DNA of 13,313 nt from PVC group bacterium (GTDB lineage Bacteria > Verrucomicrobiota > Kiritimatiellia > UBA8416 > PXDI01), in assembly GCA_003565095.1 (NCBI GenBank), contig PXDI01000390.1:1-13313 (forward strand), given 5' to 3'. A model generated the notes under the pieces. That model did not search any database. It saw nothing but the letters and a program-made list of their open reading frames with translations, and was not told the origin of the DNA. This document shows positions 1-6,528 of this stretch, one piece after another. Within the stretch, counting starts at the first letter, position 1, and every line of letters starts with the position of its first letter. The position numbers and the translations under genes are program-made.

Positions 1-2
1 CC

Positions 3-347
3 GGCCGTAAATTCGAGTTCGGCAACTGCGTGCTTGATACCGATGCAAGGGTGCTGTCAAAAACAGTTAAGGGCCGCAAGGGGGCGGAAACGCGTGAGCA
101 GGTGGCGTTAACTAAAACCGAGTTTGATTTGCTCGAGTATTTTGTAATGAATGCCGGTAAGGCGCTTTCGCGTGAGCAGGTGATGAATGACGTGTGGGAT
201 ACCCGTTATCTGGGAACGCAACGCTCACTTGACAGTTTTGTCGCGACCCTGCGCCATAAAATTGAAGAGGATCCGCGGCAGCCCCTGCATATCCTGACCG
301 TCCACGGTGTGGGCTACAAGTTCAGTCCGGAAGGTAGTCCGGCATGA
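3..347 (+). CDS. OmpR/PhoB-family response regulator, C-terminal DNA-binding domain (5' end outside window)
   Basis: The frame is open from the first complete codon, so the gene starts upstream and only the effector half is seen. The visible part is a typical OmpR-type winged helix: a short beta-rich lead-in, then the LTKTEFDLLEYFVMNAGK block, the SREQVMNDVWD recognition-helix region, RSLDSFVATLRHKIEEDP, and the C-terminal hairpin LTVHGVGYKF. In this family, phosphorylation of an N-terminal receiver domain by a sensor kinase makes the protein bind DNA as a dimer and control transcription in the cytoplasm. Receiver domain and kinase partner are not visible. The stop overlaps the start of the next gene as ATGA (344-347), which points to coupled translation with the ATPase. 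The family call is secure; the regulon is unknown. Confidence 0.93.
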   Translation, partial: GRKFEFGNCVLDTDARVLSKTVKGRKGAETREQVALTKTEFDLLEYFVMNAGKALSREQVMNDVWDTRYLGTQRSLDSFVATLRHKIEEDPRQPLHILTVHGVGYKFSPEGSPA

Positions 348-1195
348 GTTACTTTCGTTCGCTCGGCTTGCAAAAAGAACCTTTCTCAACCAGCCCCGAT
401 CCGGCCTTCTTCTTTCTGTCAAAGGAACATAAGGCGGCTTTTTGCCGGCTGCAAATTACCATCAGTCTGCGGCGCGGGCTGAGTGTCATTCTGGGGGATG
501 TCGGTACAGGAAAAACAACCTTGAGCCGGCGGCTGTCGCAAATTCTGCACAAAGATCCGGATGTTTCCTTCCATATGATCCTGAATCCGTATTTCAAGAC
601 CGAAAAGCAGTTTCTGACAAAGCTGGCGGGGCTGTTTCATCTGGAGGTCTCGCCGCGGATGTCGGGACTGCAGATTATGGAGGCGATTGAAAGGCATTTG
701 TTTCAATTGGGAGTTGAACAGAATAAAACGGTTGTACTGCTGATTGATGAAGCGCAGATTCTGCCGGATTTTGTGCTTGAGATTCTGCGGATTCTGCTCA
801 ATTACGAGACCAACGAGTTTAAGATTCTGCAATTGGTATTGGTGGGGCAGTTGGAATTGCTGCCGCGCATCCGTTCCATGCATAATTTCTGGGACCGGAT
901 CGCTTTGCGCTACGTGCTCAATCCGCTGGGTGAGGAGGAGTTGCGTGAAATGGTGGATTTCCGGCTGCGTCAAGCCGGGTTTCAGGGCGATCATCAGTTG
1001 TTTACGGATGAGGCGGTGCGCAAGATCTGGGAGGCAACGCAGGGGTATCCGCGCAAACTCGCACTGCTTTGCCATAACTGTCTTGAAGCACTGGTAATGT
1101 ATGACCGCAAGCTGGTCGACAGTGATACGGTGGCAAGAGTGCTGGAAACAACGGCGGCGGCGGATATGATGTTTGATCTTGAACCTCAAAAGTAA
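344..1195 (+). CDS. ExeA/GspA/MshM-like AAA ATPase
   Basis: A 283-residue cytoplasmic-looking P-loop ATPase. It opens with a GLQKEPFSTSPDPAFFFLS block characteristic of the ExeA/GspA/MshM group. Walker A is GDVGTGKTT (residues 51-59), Walker B is VVLLIDEAQ (130-138), a sensor-1-like LVLVGQ lies at 164-169, and an arginine-rich stretch follows (185-189). The C-terminal third resembles the helical lid of AAA proteins (GYPRKLALLCHNCL). Family members energise assembly of type II secretion systems or MSHA-type pili. ExeA proper is about twice as long and carries a membrane segment and a peptidoglycan-binding domain; neither is present, so the size fits MshM better. No secretion or pilus gene is visible in the window, so the partner machine is unknown. 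The start overlaps the regulator's stop by four bases. Confidence 0.85.
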   Translation: MSYFRSLGLQKEPFSTSPDPAFFFLSKEHKAAFCRLQITISLRRGLSVILGDVGTGKTTLSRRLSQILHKDPDVSFHMILNPYFKTEKQFLTKLAGLFHLEVSPRMSGLQIMEAIERHLFQLGVEQNKTVVLLIDEAQILPDFVLEILRILLNYETNEFKILQLVLVGQLELLPRIRSMHNFWDRIALRYVLNPLGEEELREMVDFRLRQAGFQGDHQLFTDEAVRKIWEATQGYPRKLALLCHNCLEALVMYDRKLVDSDTVARVLETTAAADMMFDLEPQK

Positions 1196-1232
1196 TATTG
1201 TGCTGAATTAATTATGAAAAAGGAAAACGGTT

Positions 1233-1307
1233 GACGAGAACGGCGACGACTACGGTGGACGAATGAAAAATCTGCCCCCGTATGACGTAGTCGTCGCCGT
1301 AGTCGTC
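1233..1307. repeat. Long intergenic inverted repeat rich in GACGAC/GTCGTC
   Basis: The left arm (1233-1254) and right arm (1286-1307) are complementary at 20 of 22 positions, with 15 contiguous pairs (1240-1254 with 1286-1300), around a 31-base loop. The right arm is itself part of a tandem of the unit CGTAGTCGTCG. It lies 37 bases after the ATPase stop and could end that transcript, but no T-run follows the arm, so a dispersed palindromic repeat is at least as likely. Confidence 0.6.
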
Positions 1308-1339
1308 GACCGAAATTGGTGGGATGGATAGATGACAGG

Positions 1340-1397
1340 AGTGGCTAGGCGTTAGGGGCCACTGCTAATGACTAACAACTACCGACTAACGACTGGT
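1340..1397. repeat. TTAG/CTAA-rich intergenic repeat, copy 1
   Basis: This holds the 14-mer TAGGCGTTAGGGGC (1346-1359), which recurs exactly, in reverse orientation, at 9855-9868. It sits in a small hairpin (AGTGGC 1340-1345 with GCCACT 1358-1363) and is followed by repeats of the word GACTAAC up to the ribosome binding site of the next gene. The element runs across the alternative upstream ATG at 1368, which argues against that start. Confidence 0.55.
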
Positions 1398-1405
1398 TTT
1401 GCCGG

Positions 1406-1413
1406 AAGGAGGA
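1406..1413 (+). promoter_or_regulatory. Ribosome binding site that fixes the YihY-family start
   Basis: AAGGAGGA is a near-perfect Shine-Dalgarno sequence five bases before the ATG at 1419. The in-frame ATG 51 bases upstream (1368) has no such site and lies inside the repeat. Confidence 0.85.
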
Positions 1414-1418
1414 TTATA

Positions 1419-2882
1419 ATGCAGCTTTTATCAGATATTAAGACCGTCGTTCGACGTGGCTGGCGGTATGTTAGTGACGAAGTCTGGGATGTTGAGTTAA
1501 CTGCGGTTTCCGGCTTGCAGGCTTTTGGTGTGAAAACGCTGCGGGTGGTAAATCTGGTGATACGCGGCTACCGTGAGGACAATTGTCCGCTGCATGCTTC
1601 AGCTCTGACATTTAACACACTTATGGCGATCGTTCCGGTGTTGGCACTGGCGCTGGCGTTGGCGCGGGTTTTCGGTGCCGGTGATATTGCACATGAGAAG
1701 GCCCGTGGAATGGTTGGGGAATGGACGCAGCGTTTCGAATCCGCCGCGGCCGAACTTGCTCCGGCTGAGCCCGGCACCGTGGAAAGCGATGTCCCCGTGC
1801 AACCGTTGCTCCCCGATGCCGACAAAGAGCCCGCGCCGCTGATGCTGAGAGAGCAGATCAATGATCTAGTCGACCTGACATTTGAGAAGGTCGAGAATAT
1901 CAGTTTTGCCGCACTTGGCGGGGTGGGGCTTGTGATGCTGCTATGGATGGTGATCTCCGTCCTGGGACGGGTGGAGGCTTCATTTAACCGGGTCTGGGGG
2001 ATAACGACTGAACGCTCCCTGTGGCGGAAAATGACGGATTACCTTTTTGTCGTGCTGGTTCTGCCGTTTCTGGTTACCGCGGCGTCGTCGATCCCGCTAG
2101 TGGATATGGTAACAAACCTGCTGAACGCATCAACCGCTGAGGATGTTCGCTCGATCATGGGGTCGGCCTTTCTTAAACGGCTGATGGTGTTGCTGCTGTC
2201 TTCTTTGAGTTTCATGTTTATGCTGATTTTCATGCCGAACACGCGGGTTAGATGGCGTCCGGCTTTTATTGGCGGTTTTGTATCGGCAGTGCTGTTCATT
2301 ATGTGGCTGTGGATTTGTGCCGCTCTGCAAGTCGGTGTGGCGCGCTACGGTGCCATTTATGGCAGCTTTGCGGTTGTGCCGATTCTGCTGGCGTGGGTGC
2401 ATGTGAGCTGGCAGATTGTGCTGCTTGGTGCCGAGGTGGCGTTTGCGGTACAGAACTGCACAACCTACCGTCTGGAAGCCGGGGGACGCCACGCCAGTCC
2501 GCGTGCGCGGCTGGCACTGGCCCTGCTGCTGCTGGGTGATGTTGCCACCGCGATGCGCCGCGGAGCGCACGGTGTTGATCCGAACGAGTTCACCAAGACG
2601 CACCGTGTGCCGGTAAGACTTTTCAATGATGTCGTTGATGAGCTTATCTCGTCAGGCATTCTGGGGCGGCTTTCTGACGATACAGGGCATATTGTTCTGC
2701 TGCGTGAGCCGGAGCGCCTGCGCATCGGGGAGGTGGGACAGGCTATTCTTACAAACGGGATTTCTGAATCGGCGGTCGGATTGGGGGTGCTGCCGGATAA
2801 AATACAGCGCTATATTGACGATCTGGCGGTAAGCGGGGCGCATGCTGACGGAAATCTGGCCGGACTGGTGGCCGAGGGTTAG
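1419..2882 (+). CDS. YihY/BrkB (UPF0761) family inner-membrane protein with C-terminal winged-helix-like region
   Basis: A 487-residue polytopic membrane protein. Hydrophobic segments lie near residues 66-86, 163-182, 207-223, 253-272, 282-302 and 316-346. Family signatures are ASALTFNTLMAIVP (60-73) and the YGSFAVVPILLAW...LGAEVAF block (314-343). The family was once misnamed ribonuclease BN; its real function is unsettled, and it is an integral membrane protein possibly involved in transport or envelope homeostasis. Residues 90-160 form an unusually long, Pro/Glu/Asp-rich hydrophilic loop between the first two helices. The tail (about 360-487) is soluble, with a DEFSSG-like winged-helix pattern (RLFNDVVDELISSGILGRL), as in longer family members. 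The start was chosen from the strong Shine-Dalgarno. The helicase gene starts 8 bases downstream, suggesting cotranscription. Confidence 0.88.
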   Translation: MQLLSDIKTVVRRGWRYVSDEVWDVELTAVSGLQAFGVKTLRVVNLVIRGYREDNCPLHASALTFNTLMAIVPVLALALALARVFGAGDIAHEKARGMVGEWTQRFESAAAELAPAEPGTVESDVPVQPLLPDADKEPAPLMLREQINDLVDLTFEKVENISFAALGGVGLVMLLWMVISVLGRVEASFNRVWGITTERSLWRKMTDYLFVVLVLPFLVTAASSIPLVDMVTNLLNASTAEDVRSIMGSAFLKRLMVLLLSSLSFMFMLIFMPNTRVRWRPAFIGGFVSAVLFIMWLWICAALQVGVARYGAIYGSFAVVPILLAWVHVSWQIVLLGAEVAFAVQNCTTYRLEAGGRHASPRARLALALLLLGDVATAMRRGAHGVDPNEFTKTHRVPVRLFNDVVDELISSGILGRLSDDTGHIVLLREPERLRIGEVGQAILTNGISESAVGLGVLPDKIQRYIDDLAVSGAHADGNLAGLVAEG

Positions 2883-2890
2883 AGGGGAGT

Positions 2891-4879
2891 TTGCGCGGTT
2901 TGCACAGGATTGACTTTGAAAAAGAACTGAATGAGCAGCAACTTGCCGCTGTGCGTGCAGGAGACGGGCCTTTGCTGGTGCTGGCGGCTGCCGGGACCGG
3001 CAAAACCAGAACGCTGGTCTATCGTGTAGCGTGGCTGGTTCTGGAATGCGGGGTGCCGCAGGAGCAGATTCTGCTGGCAACGTTTACCAACAAGGCCGCC
3101 CGTGAAATGCTTGAGCGGGCCGCTGCACTGGTTGGCGGTAATGTCGGCGGGGTATGGGCCGGAACTTTTCATCATATTGCCAATCGTTTGTTGCGGCGCA
3201 ATGCCCGCTTGATCGGTCTGCCCAACGATTTTACCATTCTTGACCGGGATGATTCAGTCCGTCTTGTAAAGCAGGCGCGCAAGGAACGGCGGCTGGATGA
3301 CGTTACCCCGCAGCCGCATGTTCTGCTGGGCTGGTTCGGTCTGGCGGCCAACCGTTGTCAACCGCTGGAAAATGTTATTCTTTCCGCCGATCCGGATAAG
3401 ACCGCCGATCCTGAGGGAATCATTGCAATCCATCATGATTACGTGAAGCAGAAGCAGACCTTGAATGCGCTGGATTTTGATGATCTGCTTGCGCAGGGGG
3501 TCAGGTTGCTTTCCGAAGCCGAGGATATCCGTTTACGTTATCAGCGTCAGTTCAGGTATGTGCTGGTTGATGAGTATCAGGACACCAACCCGGTGCAATG
3601 TCGCCTGATTGATTTATTGAGCGGGCCGGCCGGCAATGTAATGGCGGTGGGAGATGATTTTCAGTGTATCTATTCATGGCGCGGTGCGGATGTGCGCCAC
3701 ATTATGTCCTTCCCTGAACGTTATCCCGGTGCGACGGTATTAAAACTTGAAATCAACTATCGCAGTGTGCCGGAAGTGCTTGATGTTGCGAATGCCTGTA
3801 TTAAGTGCAACAGCAATCAGTTTTCAAAGCAGTTGCGTTCCACCCGTGAGAATTACCGCAAGCCGCGGGTGTGTGTGTGTGCGGACGGCTGGGAGCAGGC
3901 GGAGCTGCTGATTGAACATGTTCATCGTTTGCGGCGTGACGGCTATTGTTTGCGTGATATGGCCGTACTATACCGCGCGCATTTTCATACAATTGAGCTT
4001 GAGCGCTCGCTTACTACGGCGCGGCTGCCATATGTGGTGCTTTCGGGGGTGCGTTTCTATGAGCAGGCGCATACCAAGGATTCCGTGGCCCTGTTGCGAA
4101 TGCTGGTTTCGGCGACTGACCGGTTGGCATTCTGCCGTGTGCTGGAATTGCTGCCAAGGGTGGGGGAGAAGACCGCCCTTAAAATCTGGCAGCGTCTGGG
4201 TGACTCTTTTGTTGCTGCTGATCCTGCGCAGCGTGCAAAATTGAAGAGCCTGCTTCCGGTCGGTGCCCGTGCGCACTGGAGCGATATTGATGCTGCGATT
4301 GAACGGCACTTGAATGCTGACGGCACTTTAGACGGCGGTGCTTTGCTGCAGGAGGTGGTGCGCGATTTCTATGAAGCGCATCTGGTTCGCACATATGATA
4401 ATTCACGGGAGCGTCTCAACGATGTCACGGCGATGATTGACGATTTTGCCCGGTTTGAGTCCATCGATTCTTTTTTGAATGATGTGGCACTCATGTCGAA
4501 TATTGACGGTGAAGACAGCGGCTCCGGCGGAGGGGACAGCATAAAGTTGTGTACAGTGCATCAGGCCAAGGGGCTTGAGTGGCCGGCGGTGATGATGATC
4601 TGGCTTTCTGAGGGAATGTTTCCTTCACAACGCTCATTGAATGAAACGAGCGATTTTGAAGACAGCGATGCGGAGGAACGCCGCTTGTTTTATGTTTCTG
4701 TAACGCGTGCCAAGGACGATCTTGCGATGTTTGTGCCGTTATCGCGCAAAAAGCATGATGGCGGAGTAATTCCTTACACCCCCAGCCGGTTTGTTAGCGA
4801 GATTCCGCGCCGGCTGGTGAATCATACGGCTTCACCCGCCGCGGCCTATGCCGTGCCGGGCGCGCGGATGCGGTGGTAA
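2891..4879 (+). CDS. SF1A DNA helicase, Rep/PcrA/UvrD-like
   Basis: An ATP-dependent 3'-5' DNA helicase of 662 residues, close to Rep in length. All family motifs are readable: Q motif LNEQQLAAV (13-21), motif I AAAGTGKT (32-39), Ia LLATFTNKAAREM (61-73), Ib GTFHHIANRLLRR (91-103), II VLVDEYQDTNPVQ (224-236), III AVGDDFQCIYSWRGAD (252-267), IV INYRSVPEVL (288-297), V TVHQAKGLEWP (555-565), VI EERRLFYVSVTRAKDD (595-610). Such enzymes act in repair, replication restart or removal of recombinase filaments. The C-terminal extension of PcrA/UvrD that binds RNA polymerase is not evident. TTG at 2891 is used here; TTG at 2900, ten bases after AGGGGAG (2883-2889), is an equally good start. It follows yihY by 8 bases and converges on the minus-strand gene with a 17-base gap. 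Confidence 0.92.
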   Translation: MRGLHRIDFEKELNEQQLAAVRAGDGPLLVLAAAGTGKTRTLVYRVAWLVLECGVPQEQILLATFTNKAAREMLERAAALVGGNVGGVWAGTFHHIANRLLRRNARLIGLPNDFTILDRDDSVRLVKQARKERRLDDVTPQPHVLLGWFGLAANRCQPLENVILSADPDKTADPEGIIAIHHDYVKQKQTLNALDFDDLLAQGVRLLSEAEDIRLRYQRQFRYVLVDEYQDTNPVQCRLIDLLSGPAGNVMAVGDDFQCIYSWRGADVRHIMSFPERYPGATVLKLEINYRSVPEVLDVANACIKCNSNQFSKQLRSTRENYRKPRVCVCADGWEQAELLIEHVHRLRRDGYCLRDMAVLYRAHFHTIELERSLTTARLPYVVLSGVRFYEQAHTKDSVALLRMLVSATDRLAFCRVLELLPRVGEKTALKIWQRLGDSFVAADPAQRAKLKSLLPVGARAHWSDIDAAIERHLNADGTLDGGALLQEVVRDFYEAHLVRTYDNSRERLNDVTAMIDDFARFESIDSFLNDVALMSNIDGEDSGSGGGDSIKLCTVHQAKGLEWPAVMMIWLSEGMFPSQRSLNETSDFEDSDAEERRLFYVSVTRAKDDLAMFVPLSRKKHDGGVIPYTPSRFVSEIPRRLVNHTASPAAAYAVPGARMRW

Positions 4880-4896
4880 GTAAGCCTTCCGGCGGG

Positions 4897-5331
4897 TTAG
4901 CCTTTTTCTCCAAGCTTAATTCCCATTTCGGCGATGATGTCACTGTGCTCATTGCGCATTATGCGGCGTAATTCGGTGCGTGCGGTTTCTTCATCAAGCC
5001 CGCCGCGCTTGAGGATTTCCACAACATCCTCAAAGCGCTTGCGGCGCTCGCGGCCGGCAGGGGATTCGTCGCGGCGGTCATGGAAATAATGCATCAATGT
5101 TGAACGGCAAAGGCAATTGCGGAACAATCCGACAAAAGGTTTTCCGTCACCAATATCCCATTCGCCGAGTCCGCTGGATTCCGCCACCGGTTCGGTTTGG
5201 GCGATAAACTGCTGCAGATCCTGAAAAGTCTTGCCGCATTTGGGGCATACGCGCGGAAAACTGCAATCTTCAAGCGCTTTCAGTCCGCGATAGAAAGCTT
5301 CCATCCATTGTTCGTCAGGTTTTTCTTTCAT
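4897..5331 (-). CDS. Small conserved-looking protein with CxxC and CxC cysteine pairs (probable zinc-binding)
   Basis: I do not recognise a named family. The 144-residue protein has CPKC (residues 29-32) and, about 40 residues later, NCLC (72-75). Four cysteines in two pairs of this kind commonly bind one zinc. The second pair is followed by STLMHYFHDRRDESPAGRER, a block I associate with uncharacterised bacterial proteins of this size, and then a charged helical tail rich in Arg, Glu and Lys. There is no signal peptide or membrane segment, so it is presumably cytoplasmic. Its ATG lies four bases after the stop of the NIF3-like gene with no clear Shine-Dalgarno of its own, so translation is probably coupled. 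A regulatory or nucleic-acid-binding adaptor role is possible, but that is a guess. Confidence 0.72.
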   Translation of the reverse strand: MKEKPDEQWMEAFYRGLKALEDCSFPRVCPKCGKTFQDLQQFIAQTEPVAESSGLGEWDIGDGKPFVGLFRNCLCRSTLMHYFHDRRDESPAGRERRKRFEDVVEILKRGGLDEETARTELRRIMRNEHSDIIAEMGIKLGEKG

Positions 5332-5335
5332 TACA

Positions 5336-5644
5336 TTAAGTTTCGATTCTGGTTACGGTATAAGCCGGTTCCTCATAGGGGTGGGCTTTTTTCAATTCAT
5401 CAATAACTTCCTTGATACATTCATCGGTAACAATCATTTCCACCCGCAATTCCTGGACTTTTTCTATCTCACCCTGACTGCCGATAAACGGGTTGCTGCC
5501 GTCGAGCGGACGAAACTGTCCGGTTCCGGCCACCTGCCATGCGCAGCAGTCATAATTGGCATAACGTCCGGCGCCCTTGCTGAACAATGCCGACTTAAGC
5601 TCTTCGGCATGTGTTTCCGGCACATATACCACCAATGCAAACAT
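5336..5644 (-). CDS. NIF3/YqfO C-terminal-like (CutA-like fold) small protein
   Basis: This 102-residue protein matches the free-standing form of the domain inserted in YqfO/NIF3 proteins. It starts with a beta strand (FALVVYVPE), then shows the signature GAGRYANYDCCAWQ (25-38), TGQFRPLDGSNPFIG (41-55), an LRVEMIVTD strand (66-74), and ends with KKAHPYEEPAYTV (85-97). In the family the domain adopts a CutA/PII-like ferredoxin fold and oligomerises; the biochemical role of stand-alone members is unknown, though metal or small-ligand binding has been suggested. The start is supported by GGGAG (minus strand, 5652-5656) seven bases before the ATG. It is the promoter-proximal partner of the small Cys-rich gene, four bases away. 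Confidence 0.82.
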   Translation of the reverse strand: MFALVVYVPETHAEELKSALFSKGAGRYANYDCCAWQVAGTGQFRPLDGSNPFIGSQGEIEKVQELRVEMIVTDECIKEVIDELKKAHPYEEPAYTVTRIET

Positions 5645-5677
5645 CGTTTTGCTCCCTTTTTGCAGCCGCCCCTCTGC

Positions 5678-5700
5678 GATGCCCCACGGGACCGGGCATC
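5678..5700 (-). other. Short stem-loop between the 219-residue gene and the NIF3-like gene
   Basis: GATGCCC (5678-5684) pairs with GGGCATC (5694-5700) around a nine-base loop. It lies downstream of the 219-residue gene and upstream of the NIF3-like gene on the minus strand. No T-run follows in either direction, so it is not a clear intrinsic terminator. Confidence 0.3.
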
Positions 5701-5736
5701 CCTAAAGACGCTAATCTGCACCTGCCAGCCTGTGAG

Positions 5737-6396
5737 CTACTCGTAAAGCATTCCGCGCAACTTAACCATGCCGTTGGGCTGTCCGGCCTTCAGGATGGTG
5801 CGGGATGTATTGCGCGGTTTTCCATCACGTTGCCGGGATATCTTTCTGATAATATCCTGCGGAGCTTCCAGCTTTATAGAAATCGAATGCTGCTTGCCCG
5901 GCTTCCATGAACTGAGGATATCCATATCCAAAATGCCGCCGGCAATCACCGCCGGAGCCTGCCGTGAGATGGTGCCAAGGGTTTTATGGGCAAAACGGAA
6001 CGGGGTTTGCATCACGCCGGTTAATGCCATGCCTGCGCCGATATCAGCGACATCCCGGATGCCGGCATTCATTATCGCCTGTCCCAGCATCGCCAAAACT
6101 TCACCCAGCACACTGTCTGCAACAATTTCAGTAACCGATATGCCGATGCCGAATGGGCCTTCTACCTGCTCCTTGAAAAGAATCCGTTTGCTCCATGGCT
6201 GTTTGCGCATGTCGACGCTCATTTCCGTGCCGAAATCAACCGGCAGAACGGCATTGCGTTCGGCAATCGCCGGCCGCGGCCATACCAGTGAGGCGAGCAC
6301 TAAACGTTGCCGGATACGCTGCCGCCTGGTGAAGGGTTTGTCATGCTTTATGCTGACTTCCTCTAAACTGAGCTCAAAAACGCGTCTGCGGCTCAT
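5737..6396 (-). CDS. Hypothetical protein, 219 residues, unrecognised
   Basis: I do not recognise this protein. That it is real is supported by GGAGGAG (minus strand, 6404-6410) seven bases before the ATG and by a coherent protein-like sequence. The N-terminus is basic (MSRRRVFELSLEEVSIKHDK), and alternating hydrophobic and polar residues suggest a mostly beta fold through residues 30-95, including FGTEMSVDMRKQPWSKR and LFKEQVEGPFGIGISVTE. A Gly/Ala/Met-rich stretch follows (95-130, VLAMLGQAIMNAG...IGAGMALTG) that could be an amphipathic helix, then a strand-rich C-terminus (HSISIKLEAP, 170-179) and a basic tail. There is no signal peptide, cysteine cluster or nucleotide-binding motif. It is preceded by the three-hairpin element and separated from the NIF3-like gene by 92 bases. 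Function unknown. Confidence 0.7.
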   Translation of the reverse strand: MSRRRVFELSLEEVSIKHDKPFTRRQRIRQRLVLASLVWPRPAIAERNAVLPVDFGTEMSVDMRKQPWSKRILFKEQVEGPFGIGISVTEIVADSVLGEVLAMLGQAIMNAGIRDVADIGAGMALTGVMQTPFRFAHKTLGTISRQAPAVIAGGILDMDILSSWKPGKQHSISIKLEAPQDIIRKISRQRDGKPRNTSRTILKAGQPNGMVKLRGMLYE

Positions 6397-6403
6397 TGAT
6401 TAT

Positions 6404-6410
6404 CTCCTCC
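6404..6410 (-). promoter_or_regulatory. Ribosome binding site of the 219-residue gene
   Basis: On the minus strand this reads GGAGGAG, seven bases before the ATG at 6396. It is the main reason for preferring the minus-strand gene over the long open frame on the plus strand at 5768-6538. Confidence 0.8.
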
Positions 6411-6435
6411 GCATGCAATCAATGGATTTAAGAAT

Positions 6436-6503
6436 TTCCGGCAACACAGTGCCGGAACTACAGCTTTTGACCCGAAGGCTGCAGTTTCGCCGCTGCGTCG
6501 GCG
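6436..6503 (-). repeat. Cluster of three adjacent stem-loops (structured leader or palindromic repeat)
   Basis: Read on the minus strand, three hairpins follow one another with almost no spacing. The first has 5 pairs (6499-6503 with 6488-6492). The second has 7 pairs including one G-U (6478-6484 with 6458-6464). The third has 8 perfect pairs (6450-6457 with 6436-6443, TTCCGGCA against TGCCGGAA, six-base loop). They lie between the SDR stop and the ribosome binding site of the 219-residue gene, ending 26 bases before it. They could be a 5' leader structure of that gene, an SDR transcript end, or a dispersed repeat; I match it to no known riboswitch. Confidence 0.5.
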
Positions 6504-6528
6504 GAGGGGATAATTGTTATGCAAAACT

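Noticed and set aside
419..1189. A 256-codon open frame on the minus strand
   Set aside because: It lies wholly opposite the ATPase gene, whose Walker motifs are unmistakable; the composition (His, Gln and Arg rich) is typical of an antisense shadow.
1368..1418. Upstream ATG extending the YihY-family protein by 17 residues
   Set aside because: The extension is encoded by the intergenic repeat and lacks a ribosome binding site, whereas the ATG at 1419 follows AAGGAGGA.
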